64,000 nucleotides of DNA, from contig JBHIWX010000009.1 in assembly GCA_041987205.1 (NCBI GenBank), forward strand, positions 1-64,000, in the 5' to 3' direction. Each line of letters begins with the position of its first letter. Within the stretch, counting starts at the first letter, position 1. This document shows, piece after piece, positions 18,174 through 27,860 of the stretch. The DNA is from BOKV01 sp041987205 (lineage in GTDB: Bacteria; Pseudomonadota; Alphaproteobacteria; Rhizobiales; Rhizobiaceae). Made by a program: the position numbers and the translations under genes. The notes beneath the pieces are model-generated. The model searched no databases, was not told the DNA's origin, and saw only the letters and a program-made list of their open reading frames with translations.

Positions 18174-19307
18174 TCAGCCCTCCCTGCTGGAAGCGTTTTC
18201 GCCGGCGGTTTCGACGGATTTTTCAGGCGCGGGCGGCGCCATCGCCGCCGATTTGCGCTTGCGCGCCACCGTCGCCGCGACAAGCCCGGCCAGCGCACCG
18301 GCCGCCGCAGCGCCGCCGACCACCATGCCAGTCTGGCTCGAGGTGCCCGCCGCCAGCGGGCGGTAGAAACCGCCGCGATCCCAGAAATCGGGCTCGGAAC
18401 AGCCGATACAGCCGTGACCCGACTGGATCGGGAAGGAGGTGCCGGAGTTCCACTTGACCGTCGCGCAGGCATTGTAGGCAACCGGCCCCTTGCAGCCGAC
18501 CTCGTAGAGGCACCAGCCATTACGTGCGCCCTCGTCGTCGAAACTCTTGGCGAAATAGCCGCGCTCGTAGAAGGGTCGGCGATAGCAGCGGTCGTGGATG
18601 GTCTCCCCGAAGAACGCCATCGGCCGGCCGAGATGGTCGAGATCGGGGATCTTGCCGAGCGACAGCACATAGGCGATCGTGCCGGTCATCGCTTCCGGCA
18701 CCGGCGGGCAGCCCGAAATGTTGATGATCGGCTTGTCCTTAACCAGCGCGGACACGGCTTCCGCGCCCGTCGGGTTGGGTCTCGCATGCGGGATACCGCC
18801 AAAGGCCGCGCAGGTGCCGACCGAGACGATGGCGAAGGCGTCCTTCGCCGTCTCCTGCAACAGGTCGAGATTGGTCCGCCCGGCAATGGTCGAGTAGACG
18901 CCGCCGTCGAGCGTCGGCACCGAACCGTCGCACACGACGATGTATTTGCCCTTGTTCTCCACCATCGCCGTCTCGCGTGCCTTTTCCGCGGCATCGCCCG
19001 AAACGGCCTGCAGGGTGTGGTGGTAGTCGAGCGAGATGAAATTGAAGATCAGATCCTCGATCGTCGGCGAGAACGACCGGGTGATGGATTCGGTGCAGCC
19101 GGTGCATTCCTGGAAGGATAGCCAGATGACCGACTGGCGCTTCACGCTTGCCAGTTCCTGGGCAATCACCTTGGCGGCGGAAGCCGGCAGCATCATCTGT
19201 GCGGCAACGACGCTGGCATATTGCAGAAGCGCGCGCCGGCTCACCCCATGTCGTCGCAGGCTGTCGCCCAGGGTGACGCCGGTCTCGGTGGTTGCGGTTT
19301 CGGTCAT
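18174..19307 (-). CDS. hupS: Isp-type (group 1e-like) [NiFe] hydrogenase small subunit, Tat-exported
   Basis: A 377-aa Fe-S subunit. Residues 22-50 are a twin-arginine signal (SRRALLQYASVVAAQ, then a hydrophobic stretch and Ala-rich end). The mature part has SFQECTGCTES (C68, C71), VGTCAAFGG, ISGCPPVPEAM and the medial/distal cluster ligands (HDRCYRR, GWCLYEVGCKGPVAYNAC, HGCIGCSE). A C-terminal membrane anchor (GGAAAAGALAGLVAATVA, about 327-344) ends with a basic-acidic tail. It passes electrons to Isp1/Isp2 on the periplasmic face. Confidence 0.94.
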   Translation of the reverse strand: MTETATTETGVTLGDSLRRHGVSRRALLQYASVVAAQMMLPASAAKVIAQELASVKRQSVIWLSFQECTGCTESITRSFSPTIEDLIFNFISLDYHHTLQAVSGDAAEKARETAMVENKGKYIVVCDGSVPTLDGGVYSTIAGRTNLDLLQETAKDAFAIVSVGTCAAFGGIPHARPNPTGAEAVSALVKDKPIINISGCPPVPEAMTGTIAYVLSLGKIPDLDHLGRPMAFFGETIHDRCYRRPFYERGYFAKSFDDEGARNGWCLYEVGCKGPVAYNACATVKWNSGTSFPIQSGHGCIGCSEPDFWDRGGFYRPLAAGTSSQTGMVVGGAAAAGALAGLVAATVARKRKSAAMAPPAPEKSVETAGENASSREG

Positions 19308-19364
19308 GCGCTTCGCTCCCCTACTTCTGCACCGTGATTATGAACCGGCGGCCCGCTCCATTCT

Positions 19365-19378
19365 CTGATTCAGGTCAA
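19365..19378 (-). promoter_or_regulatory. FixK/FNR-like box before hupS
   Basis: On the minus strand: TTGAC-CTGA-ATCAG, one base short of TTGAY-N4-RTCAA. It overlaps the hupD stop codon and lies 58-71 bp before the hupS ATG in a 62-bp gap, a suitable spacing for activation at about -41.5 and a short leader. Third such box in the hydrogenase block. Confidence 0.5.
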
Positions 19379-19870
19379 CCATCGTTCGATAATTCCGTTG
19401 ACCGCCTCGCTTGCGACCGGAATGGCGGCCGCCACCGGCGACGTCGGGTCGAGACCCAGCGTGGTATCGACCGGCTGGATGGCGACCAGCACGCGCCGCG
19501 CCGGCAGGCTCTGCGTCAGCCTTGCGGCGGAGACCAGATCGGAAAGGGAAATCTCGTGCGGCGTCAGGCGGGCATTGCCGAGAACGGCGTCCATGTTCTC
19601 CGCCTCGAAGAGCTGCACCTCGCCCGCCTCGCCACCGAAATTGGTGGCATCGACCACGATAAGGCTCTCCGCCGCCGCGATTTCGGGCAGTAGTGCCAGC
19701 CCGACAGTGCCGGCATCGCGCAGGCGAACCACGGGTCGCGCGTCGCTGGATGGTCCGCCCCGGTCCTCCTCCGACCGTCCGTTTTCCAGCGCGCGGATCA
19801 CATGCACACCCACGCCGTCATCACTCAACAGCGTGTTGCCGATACCCAGAACGAGAACAGAGCACTCCAT
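19370..19870 (-). CDS. hupD: Hydrogenase maturation protease HupD for the membrane enzyme
   Basis: A 166-aa protease: VLVLGIGNTLLSDDGVGVHV near the start with the nickel-sensing Asp, LIVVDATNFGGEAGEVQLFE in the middle and LTPHEISLSDLVSAA with the conserved His. It cleaves the HupL tail after H562. Unusually for hup operons it comes first, ahead of hupS, rather than after the structural genes. ATG at 19870 chosen because homology begins there; the open frame extends 118 codons upstream without recognisable protein. Confidence 0.9.
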   Translation of the reverse strand: MECSVLVLGIGNTLLSDDGVGVHVIRALENGRSEEDRGGPSSDARPVVRLRDAGTVGLALLPEIAAAESLIVVDATNFGGEAGEVQLFEAENMDAVLGNARLTPHEISLSDLVSAARLTQSLPARRVLVAIQPVDTTLGLDPTSPVAAAIPVASEAVNGIIERWLT

Positions 19871-19905
19871 CCCCAACGTTCCGCCCAAGTCGATCCCATG
19901 CAGAC

Positions 19906-19921
19906 AATACATGCATGTATT
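19906..19921. promoter_or_regulatory. 16-bp perfect palindrome in the hupD / GCS2-CBS divergent gap
   Basis: AATACATGCATGTATT is a perfect inverted repeat 36-51 bp upstream of the hupD ATG, in an unusually AT-rich patch (19900-19950) of an otherwise GC-rich 309-bp divergent region. Size and location fit a dimeric repressor operator over a hupD promoter. The rest of the gap (19951-20179) shows no other feature I recognise. Confidence 0.45.
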
Positions 19922-20179
19922 AGTATATTCGAAGATAATAACATAAGCCGGTCGCCTCGTCAGCGACAACGCGACACTTTCGCCCACATAGTTGTGGGCA
20001 CCCCCCACGATCCAGTCCACGGTCCGGGAAGGGAAACGGCGGCCGGGGCCCTTCGGCAATTCGTCCGGCAGGCCGGCAGCGTGAAACCTTGTTGCCTCCG
20101 GGCCGTTTAGACGCAAGACTGTTGCAACCGTACCGGGTCGGGTTTCGGCGAGAGCAGCCGACCTTTCGCGGAACCGCAG

Positions 20180-22123
20180 GTGCCAATCCAGAGATGGGAA
20201 ACGCCGCTCGACATGGGTGAACATGGAACACGCAGGGCGGTCGACGAGGCCGAGGGACGGGCCTTCACCCGCGCCGTCCTGCGCGACATCCGCGCGCTGG
20301 AGGAATTGATCGCGCGCGGCGGCATCGAAACCGGCGTGACCCGGGTCGGCGTCGAGCAGGAACTCTATCTGGTCGGCGACGACTGCCGCCCCGCCCCCGT
20401 CGCGACACAGGTGCTAGACGGGATAGAGGACGCAAGATTCACCACCGAACTCGCACGCTTCAATCTGGAAGCCAATTTCGGTCCCCGGCCCTTTCAAGGC
20501 GATTTCCTGCGCCGCATGGAGGAAGACCTCCGCGATGCCCGTGCGACCGCCAACGCCGCCGCCGGTGCCCATAACGCGCATGTGCTGCTGACCGGCATCC
20601 TGCCCACGCTCCGCATCGAGGATCTGTGCCGGCAGAACATGACGCCGGAGCCGCGCTACGAGCACCTCAACGATGCGCTGTTTCACGGTCGCGACGCCAT
20701 CACGGTGACCATTGACGGCATCGAGGAATTCGAGGGCAGTTTCGACAGCGTCATCCTTGAGGGCGCCAATACCAGCCTGCAACTGCATCTGCAGGTCGCG
20801 CCGGGAGACGCCGCCCATCTTTATAATCTCATGCAGCTCGTCACCGCGCCGCTGATGGCCGCCGCCGCCAATTCACCGGTGCTTCTGGGCAAGCGGCTGT
20901 GGCACGAGACGCGTGTCGCCGTCTTCGAGCGCGCCCTCGACGAGCGCTCGGGCTCGCAGCTCGCGCGCGGGCGGCCCGGCCGCGTCTGGTTCGGCGATGC
21001 CTGGCTGAAAGATTCCATCGTCGAACTGTTCCACGACAACGCCGCACGCTTTCCCGCAATCCTGACCCGTGAGATGGACGAGGACGCGCTGGAGGTGGTC
21101 GAACGCGGCGATTCTCCAACGCTGGCCGCGCTGGCGCTGCACAATGGCACCGTGTGGCGCTGGAACCGCCCCTGCTACGGCGTCCATGACGGGGTCGCCC
21201 ATCTGCGCATCGAGAACCGGGTGCTGCCCTCCGGCCCGACCGTGGTCGACGAGGTCGCCAACGCCGCCCTGCTCTACGGCATGATGGCTGGTCTCCGCGA
21301 GCCCTACGCCGACCTCGCCGAACGCATGCCGTTCGACGACGCCAGGGCCAACTTCCTCAACGCGGCCCGACAGGGCCTCGACGCGCAATTCAGATGGCTC
21401 GACGGACGCGAGTTCGACGCCTGGACCCTGCTGCTGGACGAACTGATCCCCGCCGCGCGCCGGGGGCTGGCCGATGTCGAGGTGCCGGAAGGCGACATCG
21501 ACCGCTATCTCGGAATCATGGAGGCGCGCGTCGAGACCGGCCGGACCGGCGCGGCCTGGCTGTTGAACGCCTTCCGGGAAAGCCCGGATTGCGAACCCGA
21601 GGCGATCTGGCACGACGCCGTTGCCGCCATGCTGCGCGAACAGGAAAGCGGTCGCCCGGTGCACGAATGGGACACGCCGCGCGGCAATGGCCCGCCGCCC
21701 GATGGCGAGCCCAGCGTCGCCGCGATCATGACCACCGACCTGTTCACCCTGCGCCCGGACGACGTGGTCGATCTCGCCATTTCGGTGATGGAATGGAAGC
21801 ACATCCGCCACATCCCGGTCGAGGGGGAGGACGGCGAACTGTACGGCGTACTCACCGCCCGCGACCTGCTGCGCGCCTCGCAGGTATCGAGGGGAAGCGG
21901 GAACAACGAAGCCGATCCGCTGTCGGGCGCGGTCAGGAAGCTGATGCGGACCGACATCGTCCGGGTCGAACCCGGCATGAGCCTGCGTGAGGCAATGGAC
22001 GCGATGCTCGATTCCGATCTGGGATGCCTGCTGGTCGTCTCCGGCAAACGGTTGACGGGCATCGTCACCGAACGCGACCTGATGCGCGCGGCCGGCGAAG
22101 TCCTCTCGCTGCGACAAGCCTGA
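20180..22123 (+). CDS. GCS2-type carboxylate-amine ligase fused to a CBS-domain pair
   Basis: A 647-aa protein. Residues about 15-450 resemble the glutamate-cysteine ligase 2 (YbdK-like) family, with the ATP/Mg-binding RVGVEQELYLVG, NLEANFGPRPF and a HLRIENRVLPSGPT segment. The last 130 residues contain two CBS repeats (IMTTDLFTLRPDDVVDLAISVM...GVLTARDLL and LMRTDIVRVEPGMSLREAMDAML...GIVTERDLMRAA), which usually bind adenosine nucleotides. It likely forms an amide or gamma-peptide bond, with activity set by energy charge; the true substrate is unknown. Start GTG 20180; ATG at 20213 is an equal alternative. Divergent from hupD. Confidence 0.82.
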   Translation: MPIQRWETPLDMGEHGTRRAVDEAEGRAFTRAVLRDIRALEELIARGGIETGVTRVGVEQELYLVGDDCRPAPVATQVLDGIEDARFTTELARFNLEANFGPRPFQGDFLRRMEEDLRDARATANAAAGAHNAHVLLTGILPTLRIEDLCRQNMTPEPRYEHLNDALFHGRDAITVTIDGIEEFEGSFDSVILEGANTSLQLHLQVAPGDAAHLYNLMQLVTAPLMAAAANSPVLLGKRLWHETRVAVFERALDERSGSQLARGRPGRVWFGDAWLKDSIVELFHDNAARFPAILTREMDEDALEVVERGDSPTLAALALHNGTVWRWNRPCYGVHDGVAHLRIENRVLPSGPTVVDEVANAALLYGMMAGLREPYADLAERMPFDDARANFLNAARQGLDAQFRWLDGREFDAWTLLLDELIPAARRGLADVEVPEGDIDRYLGIMEARVETGRTGAAWLLNAFRESPDCEPEAIWHDAVAAMLREQESGRPVHEWDTPRGNGPPPDGEPSVAAIMTTDLFTLRPDDVVDLAISVMEWKHIRHIPVEGEDGELYGVLTARDLLRASQVSRGSGNNEADPLSGAVRKLMRTDIVRVEPGMSLREAMDAMLDSDLGCLLVVSGKRLTGIVTERDLMRAAGEVLSLRQA

Positions 22124-22296
22124 ACCCCTCCTAAAAGCCGCCAGTGCCGCCAATCGGCGCCCTGGGCTACCCGCGATGCGCATTGACGTTGACGTTTCGG
22201 GAAAGGGGCTTGCGTCATGTCCACCTTCCTGCTTTCTTCGCCTTGGCGCCGGATCGGAGGGGATCCATATAAAAACAGCGCCAAGGGAGGAACGGT

Positions 22297-23172
22297 TTGG
22301 AGATCGCCCAGCTTTTGGTCGGCGGGATTTCTGTCGGCTGCGTCTATGGTCTTGTCGCGCTCGGCTTCGTGCTGATCTACAAGGCAACGGAATCCGTCAA
22401 TTTCGCCCAGGGCGACATGATGATGCTGGGCGCATTCATCACCCTGCAATTCGTCAACGTCGCCTTTTGGGGCCTGCCCTTCTGGCTCGGTGTCATCCTG
22501 GCCGTCATTGTCATGGCCGCGATCAGCTATCTGATGGAGGCGCTGATCATCCGGCGCCTGTTCGGCCAGCCGCAATTCGCTGTCGTCATCCTGACCATCG
22601 CCATCGGTTTCGTGCTTCGCTTCCTCGCCGGCTTCATCTGGGGCCACGAGCCGATCACGCTGGAAACGCCCTTCGCCGGCAAGAACGTCTCGTTCGGCGG
22701 TCTGGCCGTGTCGCTCGACGAAATCTTCATCGTCGCGACGACGGTCGTGCTGACCCTCGGCCTCTACCTGTTTTTCGCCCGCACACGGCTCGGCATGGCC
22801 ATGCAGGCCTCCTCGCAGAACCAGCTCGCAGCCTATTACATGGGCGTACCGGTCAAGCGCATCCACGGTTTCGTCTGGGCGTTGTCCGGCGGCATCGCAA
22901 CCATTGCCGGCGTGCTGTTCGCCGCGCGCGGATCGATCGACCCCAATCTCGGCCTGCTCGGCATCAAGGCGTTCGCCGCCGCAGTCATCGGCGGCTTCGG
23001 CAGCCTGCCCGGCGCGCTCGCCGGCGGGCTGATCGTCGGCATCGTCGAGCCCTTCTCCGGGCGATACCTGCCGCCCGGCTACAGCCAGATCATGCCCTAT
23101 GCGATCATGCTGCTGGTGCTGGTCCTCAGGCCGAACGGCCTGTTTGCCCAGATCCAGAGCAAGAAGGTGTGA
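22297..23172 (+). CDS. livH: Branched-chain-type ABC transporter permease (LivH)
   Basis: A 291-aa inner-membrane permease with eight or so hydrophobic segments, starting MEIAQLLVGGISVGCVYGLV, and the family loop ARTRLGMAMQASSQNQLAAYYMGV before the LivH-type GGIATIAGVLFAARG segment. The start is TTG at 22297, supported by GGGAGG 6 nt upstream. First gene of a LivHMGF string whose overlaps show one transcript. The substrate is not set by the permease; no periplasmic binding protein gene is within the operon, which is unusual. Confidence 0.9.
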   Translation: MEIAQLLVGGISVGCVYGLVALGFVLIYKATESVNFAQGDMMMLGAFITLQFVNVAFWGLPFWLGVILAVIVMAAISYLMEALIIRRLFGQPQFAVVILTIAIGFVLRFLAGFIWGHEPITLETPFAGKNVSFGGLAVSLDEIFIVATTVVLTLGLYLFFARTRLGMAMQASSQNQLAAYYMGVPVKRIHGFVWALSGGIATIAGVLFAARGSIDPNLGLLGIKAFAAAVIGGFGSLPGALAGGLIVGIVEPFSGRYLPPGYSQIMPYAIMLLVLVLRPNGLFAQIQSKKV

Positions 23173-23181
23173 GGGGCGGCC

Positions 23182-24261
23182 ATGCGCATTCATCAGAAAA
23201 CCGCCTATGACGACGACCTGAACCTCTTCGAGGACCGCTACAAGGCGTTCTGGTACGTCGCGCTGGTCGTGGCCGCCGCGCTGCTGCCCTTCTTCATCAG
23301 CGATTTCTTCCTCGGCGAGGTCGTACTCGTGCTTATCTGGGCGATCGCCGGCATGGGACTGATGATCCTCGCCGGCCATACCGGTCAGGCCAGCCTCGGC
23401 CATGCCGCCTTCCTCGCCTGCGGCGCCTACATGGAAGCCTGGCTGAACAACCAGGGCGTTCCCTTCCTCATCTCGCTGCCGGTCTCCGGCCTGTTCGCCG
23501 GCGCGGTCGGCGCCCTCATCGCCATCCCCGCGCTGCGCATGTCGGGCATCTATCTGGCGATCGCGACGCTCGCCATGGGCATCGTCGCCGAGGACGTGAT
23601 CGTCCTGCTGGAGCACTGGACGGGCGGTGTCAGCGGCACTTTCGTCGGTGCCGTCCTGATGCCGTGGGGCGAGATTGATCGTTACGTCAATCCGAGCGGC
23701 TTCTACTGGCTCTGCCTTGCCATCACGATCATCGTGACGCTCGGTTACGCCAACATCCTTCGTTCCTCGACCGGCCGCGCCTTCGTCGCCATCCGGGATT
23801 CGGAGGTCTCCGCCAAGGCGATGGGCATCAATGTCGCGCGCTTCAAGACGCTTGCCTTCTTCCTGTCGTGCTTCGTCACCGGCATCGCCGGCGCGCTGAT
23901 GGCGCACTTCCTCGGCGCCTTCAACTACGAGGCATTCCTGATCACCGTGTCGATCCAGATGCTGCTGATGATCGTCGTCGGCGGCATGGGCTCGATCCAC
24001 GGCGCGTTCTTCGGCGCCATGGTGGTCGGCTTCCTGCCGCAGATCATCACCGCCATCCGCCAGCAGATCACCCTCACCGCCATTCCGGGTCTCGACACCG
24101 GCATCTTCGCCGTCATTCTGGTGACCATGATCATCCTCGAGCCACTCGGTCTCTACGGCCAGTGGATGAAGACCCGCATCTGGTTCGAACTGTTCCCGCT
24201 GGCACGTCGCGACATGTTCCGGCGCCACAAATCCTACCTGAAGACGGAGCGGCTGAAATGA
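23182..24261 (+). CDS. livM: Branched-chain-type ABC transporter permease (LivM)
   Basis: A 359-aa membrane permease with a cytoplasmic N-terminal stretch of about 25 residues, multiple TM helices and the LivM signatures GHTGQASLGHAAFLACGAY and RSSTGRAFVAIRDSEVSAKAMG. A basic C-terminal tail follows (RRDMFRRHKSYLKTERLK). It starts 9 nt after livH and ends in ATGA overlap with livG. Confidence 0.92.
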   Translation: MRIHQKTAYDDDLNLFEDRYKAFWYVALVVAAALLPFFISDFFLGEVVLVLIWAIAGMGLMILAGHTGQASLGHAAFLACGAYMEAWLNNQGVPFLISLPVSGLFAGAVGALIAIPALRMSGIYLAIATLAMGIVAEDVIVLLEHWTGGVSGTFVGAVLMPWGEIDRYVNPSGFYWLCLAITIIVTLGYANILRSSTGRAFVAIRDSEVSAKAMGINVARFKTLAFFLSCFVTGIAGALMAHFLGAFNYEAFLITVSIQMLLMIVVGGMGSIHGAFFGAMVVGFLPQIITAIRQQITLTAIPGLDTGIFAVILVTMIILEPLGLYGQWMKTRIWFELFPLARRDMFRRHKSYLKTERLK

Positions 24262-25028
24262 GCCTGTTCGTCGCTGAAAACCTGTCGAAAAGCTTTGGCG
24301 GCGTGCACGCCGTCGACGGTGTCTCCTTCGAGGTGCACAAGGGCGAGGTCTTCACCATTGTCGGCCCCAACGGCGCCGGCAAGTCGACCATCTTCAACCT
24401 GATCTCGCGCTTCTACGACGTCACGACCGGACGCATCCTGTTCGATGGCGAGGACATCACCAATATCAGCCCCGACGCGGTGATCGGCCACGGCATCGCC
24501 CGCACCTTCCAGAACATCGAATTGTTCGAGCATTCGACCGTTCTGCAGAACCTGCTTGTCGGGCGACACTCGCAGCGCAAGACGAATTTCCTGCAGCATC
24601 TCGCCTTCCTGCCCTCGGTCAGGGCTGAGGAACGCGCCCACCGCCACGCGGTGGAAGAAGTCATCGACTTCCTCGATCTGCAGGCCTATCGCGACAAGAT
24701 GATCGCTGGCCTGCCCTATGGTGTCCGCAAGGTGGTCGAGATCGGCCGCGCGCTGGCCTGCGGTCCGCAACTCCTCCTGCTCGACGAACCGGCCTCCGGC
24801 CTTTCAGTGGAGGAGACGCAGGACGTCGCCTACTGGATCGAGGACATGCAGAAGGACATGGGGCTGACCATCCTGATGGTCGAGCACGACATGTCACTGG
24901 TCGCCCAAGTATCGGACAGGGTGCTCGCCATGGCGGACGGCAAGCCCATCGCGCTTGGCACGGCGGCCGAGGTCCAGTCCGACCCGAAGGTGATCGAGGC
25001 CTATCTCGGCATGGAGGACGCGGCATGA
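24258..25028 (+). CDS. livG: Branched-chain-type ABC transporter ATPase (LivG)
   Basis: A 256-aa ATPase with Walker A GPNGAGKSTIF, Q-loop FQNIELF, a degenerate signature (LPYGVRKVVEIGRAL), Walker B LLLLDEPASGLS and switch HD (VEHDMSLV). The signature region, GVRKVVEIG in place of the usual GxQRRLEIA-type helix, is typical of the LivG branch. ATG at 24258 overlaps the livM stop; a longer frame reads inside livM and is not coding. Confidence 0.92.
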   Translation: MSLFVAENLSKSFGGVHAVDGVSFEVHKGEVFTIVGPNGAGKSTIFNLISRFYDVTTGRILFDGEDITNISPDAVIGHGIARTFQNIELFEHSTVLQNLLVGRHSQRKTNFLQHLAFLPSVRAEERAHRHAVEEVIDFLDLQAYRDKMIAGLPYGVRKVVEIGRALACGPQLLLLDEPASGLSVEETQDVAYWIEDMQKDMGLTILMVEHDMSLVAQVSDRVLAMADGKPIALGTAAEVQSDPKVIEAYLGMEDAA

Positions 25029-25837
25029 TGGCAGTCGCCGAAGCTGTGAAGGAGAAGGCCGCCACATCCGGCGCGCCGGTGCTTGAGGTCAAGAACGTCG
25101 AGACGTTCTACGGCGCGGTCATGGCCATTCGCGGTGTCTCGCTCGAAGTGCCGGAAGGCCGGATCGTCACCATCCTTGGCGCCAATGGCGCGGGCAAGAC
25201 TACGCTGCTCAAGACCATTTCCGGCGTCATGGACCCCGAAAAGGGCAAGATCCTGCTCAATGGCAGGGAGATACAGGGCATCGACCCCGACGAGATCGTG
25301 CGCCGCGGTGTCGCCCACGTGCCGGAAGGCCGCGAGGTTTTTCCCTTCCTGTCGGTGGAGGAAAACCTGAATATGGGCGCCTATACCCGCCGGGACAGCG
25401 AGGTCGGCAAGGATCTGGAGATGGTCTATTCCTATTTCCCGATCCTGCGCGACCGCTTCCGCCAGCAGGCGGGCTATCTGTCCGGCGGCCAGCAGCAGAT
25501 GCTGGCGATCGGCCGCGGGCTGATGACGCGCCCGAATATCCTGCTCCTCGACGAGCCCTCACTGGGGCTGTCGCCGCTCCTGGTCCAGGAGATTTTCGAG
25601 ATCATCAAGCGGCTCAATGTCGAGCAAGGCGTGACCATGATGCTGGTCGAGCAGAACGCCAAGGTCGCCCTCAATACGGCGCATTACGGTTATGTGATGG
25701 AGGTCGGCCGCATCGTCATGAACGGCACGACCGAACACCTGATGGCCTCCGAGGACATCCAGGAATTCTATCTCGGCGTCACGGGAGAGACGCAGCGGGG
25801 CCAGAAGCGCTGGAAGCGGCGCAAGACCTGGCGCTGA
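25025..25837 (+). CDS. livF: Branched-chain-type ABC transporter ATPase (LivF)
   Basis: A 270-aa ATPase: Walker A GANGAGKTTLL, VPEGREVFPFLSVEENL typical of LivF, signature LSGGQQQMLAIGRGL, Walker B ILLLDEPSLGLSP and switch VEQNAK. The C-terminus is longer than usual with a basic end (GQKRWKRRKTWR). Overlaps livG by ATGA and precedes the acyl-CoA synthetase by 25 nt. Confidence 0.93.
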   Translation: MMAVAEAVKEKAATSGAPVLEVKNVETFYGAVMAIRGVSLEVPEGRIVTILGANGAGKTTLLKTISGVMDPEKGKILLNGREIQGIDPDEIVRRGVAHVPEGREVFPFLSVEENLNMGAYTRRDSEVGKDLEMVYSYFPILRDRFRQQAGYLSGGQQQMLAIGRGLMTRPNILLLDEPSLGLSPLLVQEIFEIIKRLNVEQGVTMMLVEQNAKVALNTAHYGYVMEVGRIVMNGTTEHLMASEDIQEFYLGVTGETQRGQKRWKRRKTWR

Positions 25838-25862
25838 GATCGATCGCAAGGGAGGAGGAAGC

Positions 25863-27734
<1,872 letters not shown>

Positions 27735-27860
27735 TCGCGGCTTCGGCGCCGTCAGCCGTTACCTTTCGCCCACTTCCCCGTGGTGTCGTGCTGGTGTACC
27801 ACCGGCAGTGACATTCCGGTGCCGCTCGGGCGAACCGCATTTTCCGAAACGAGGTAACGC

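Noticed and set aside
21505..24228. 907-aa minus-strand open frame opposite the GCS2-CBS and liv genes
   Set aside because: Asp/His/Arg/Gln-rich low-complexity translation, no domain, and it lies antisense to strongly recognised genes; high-GC antisense artefact.
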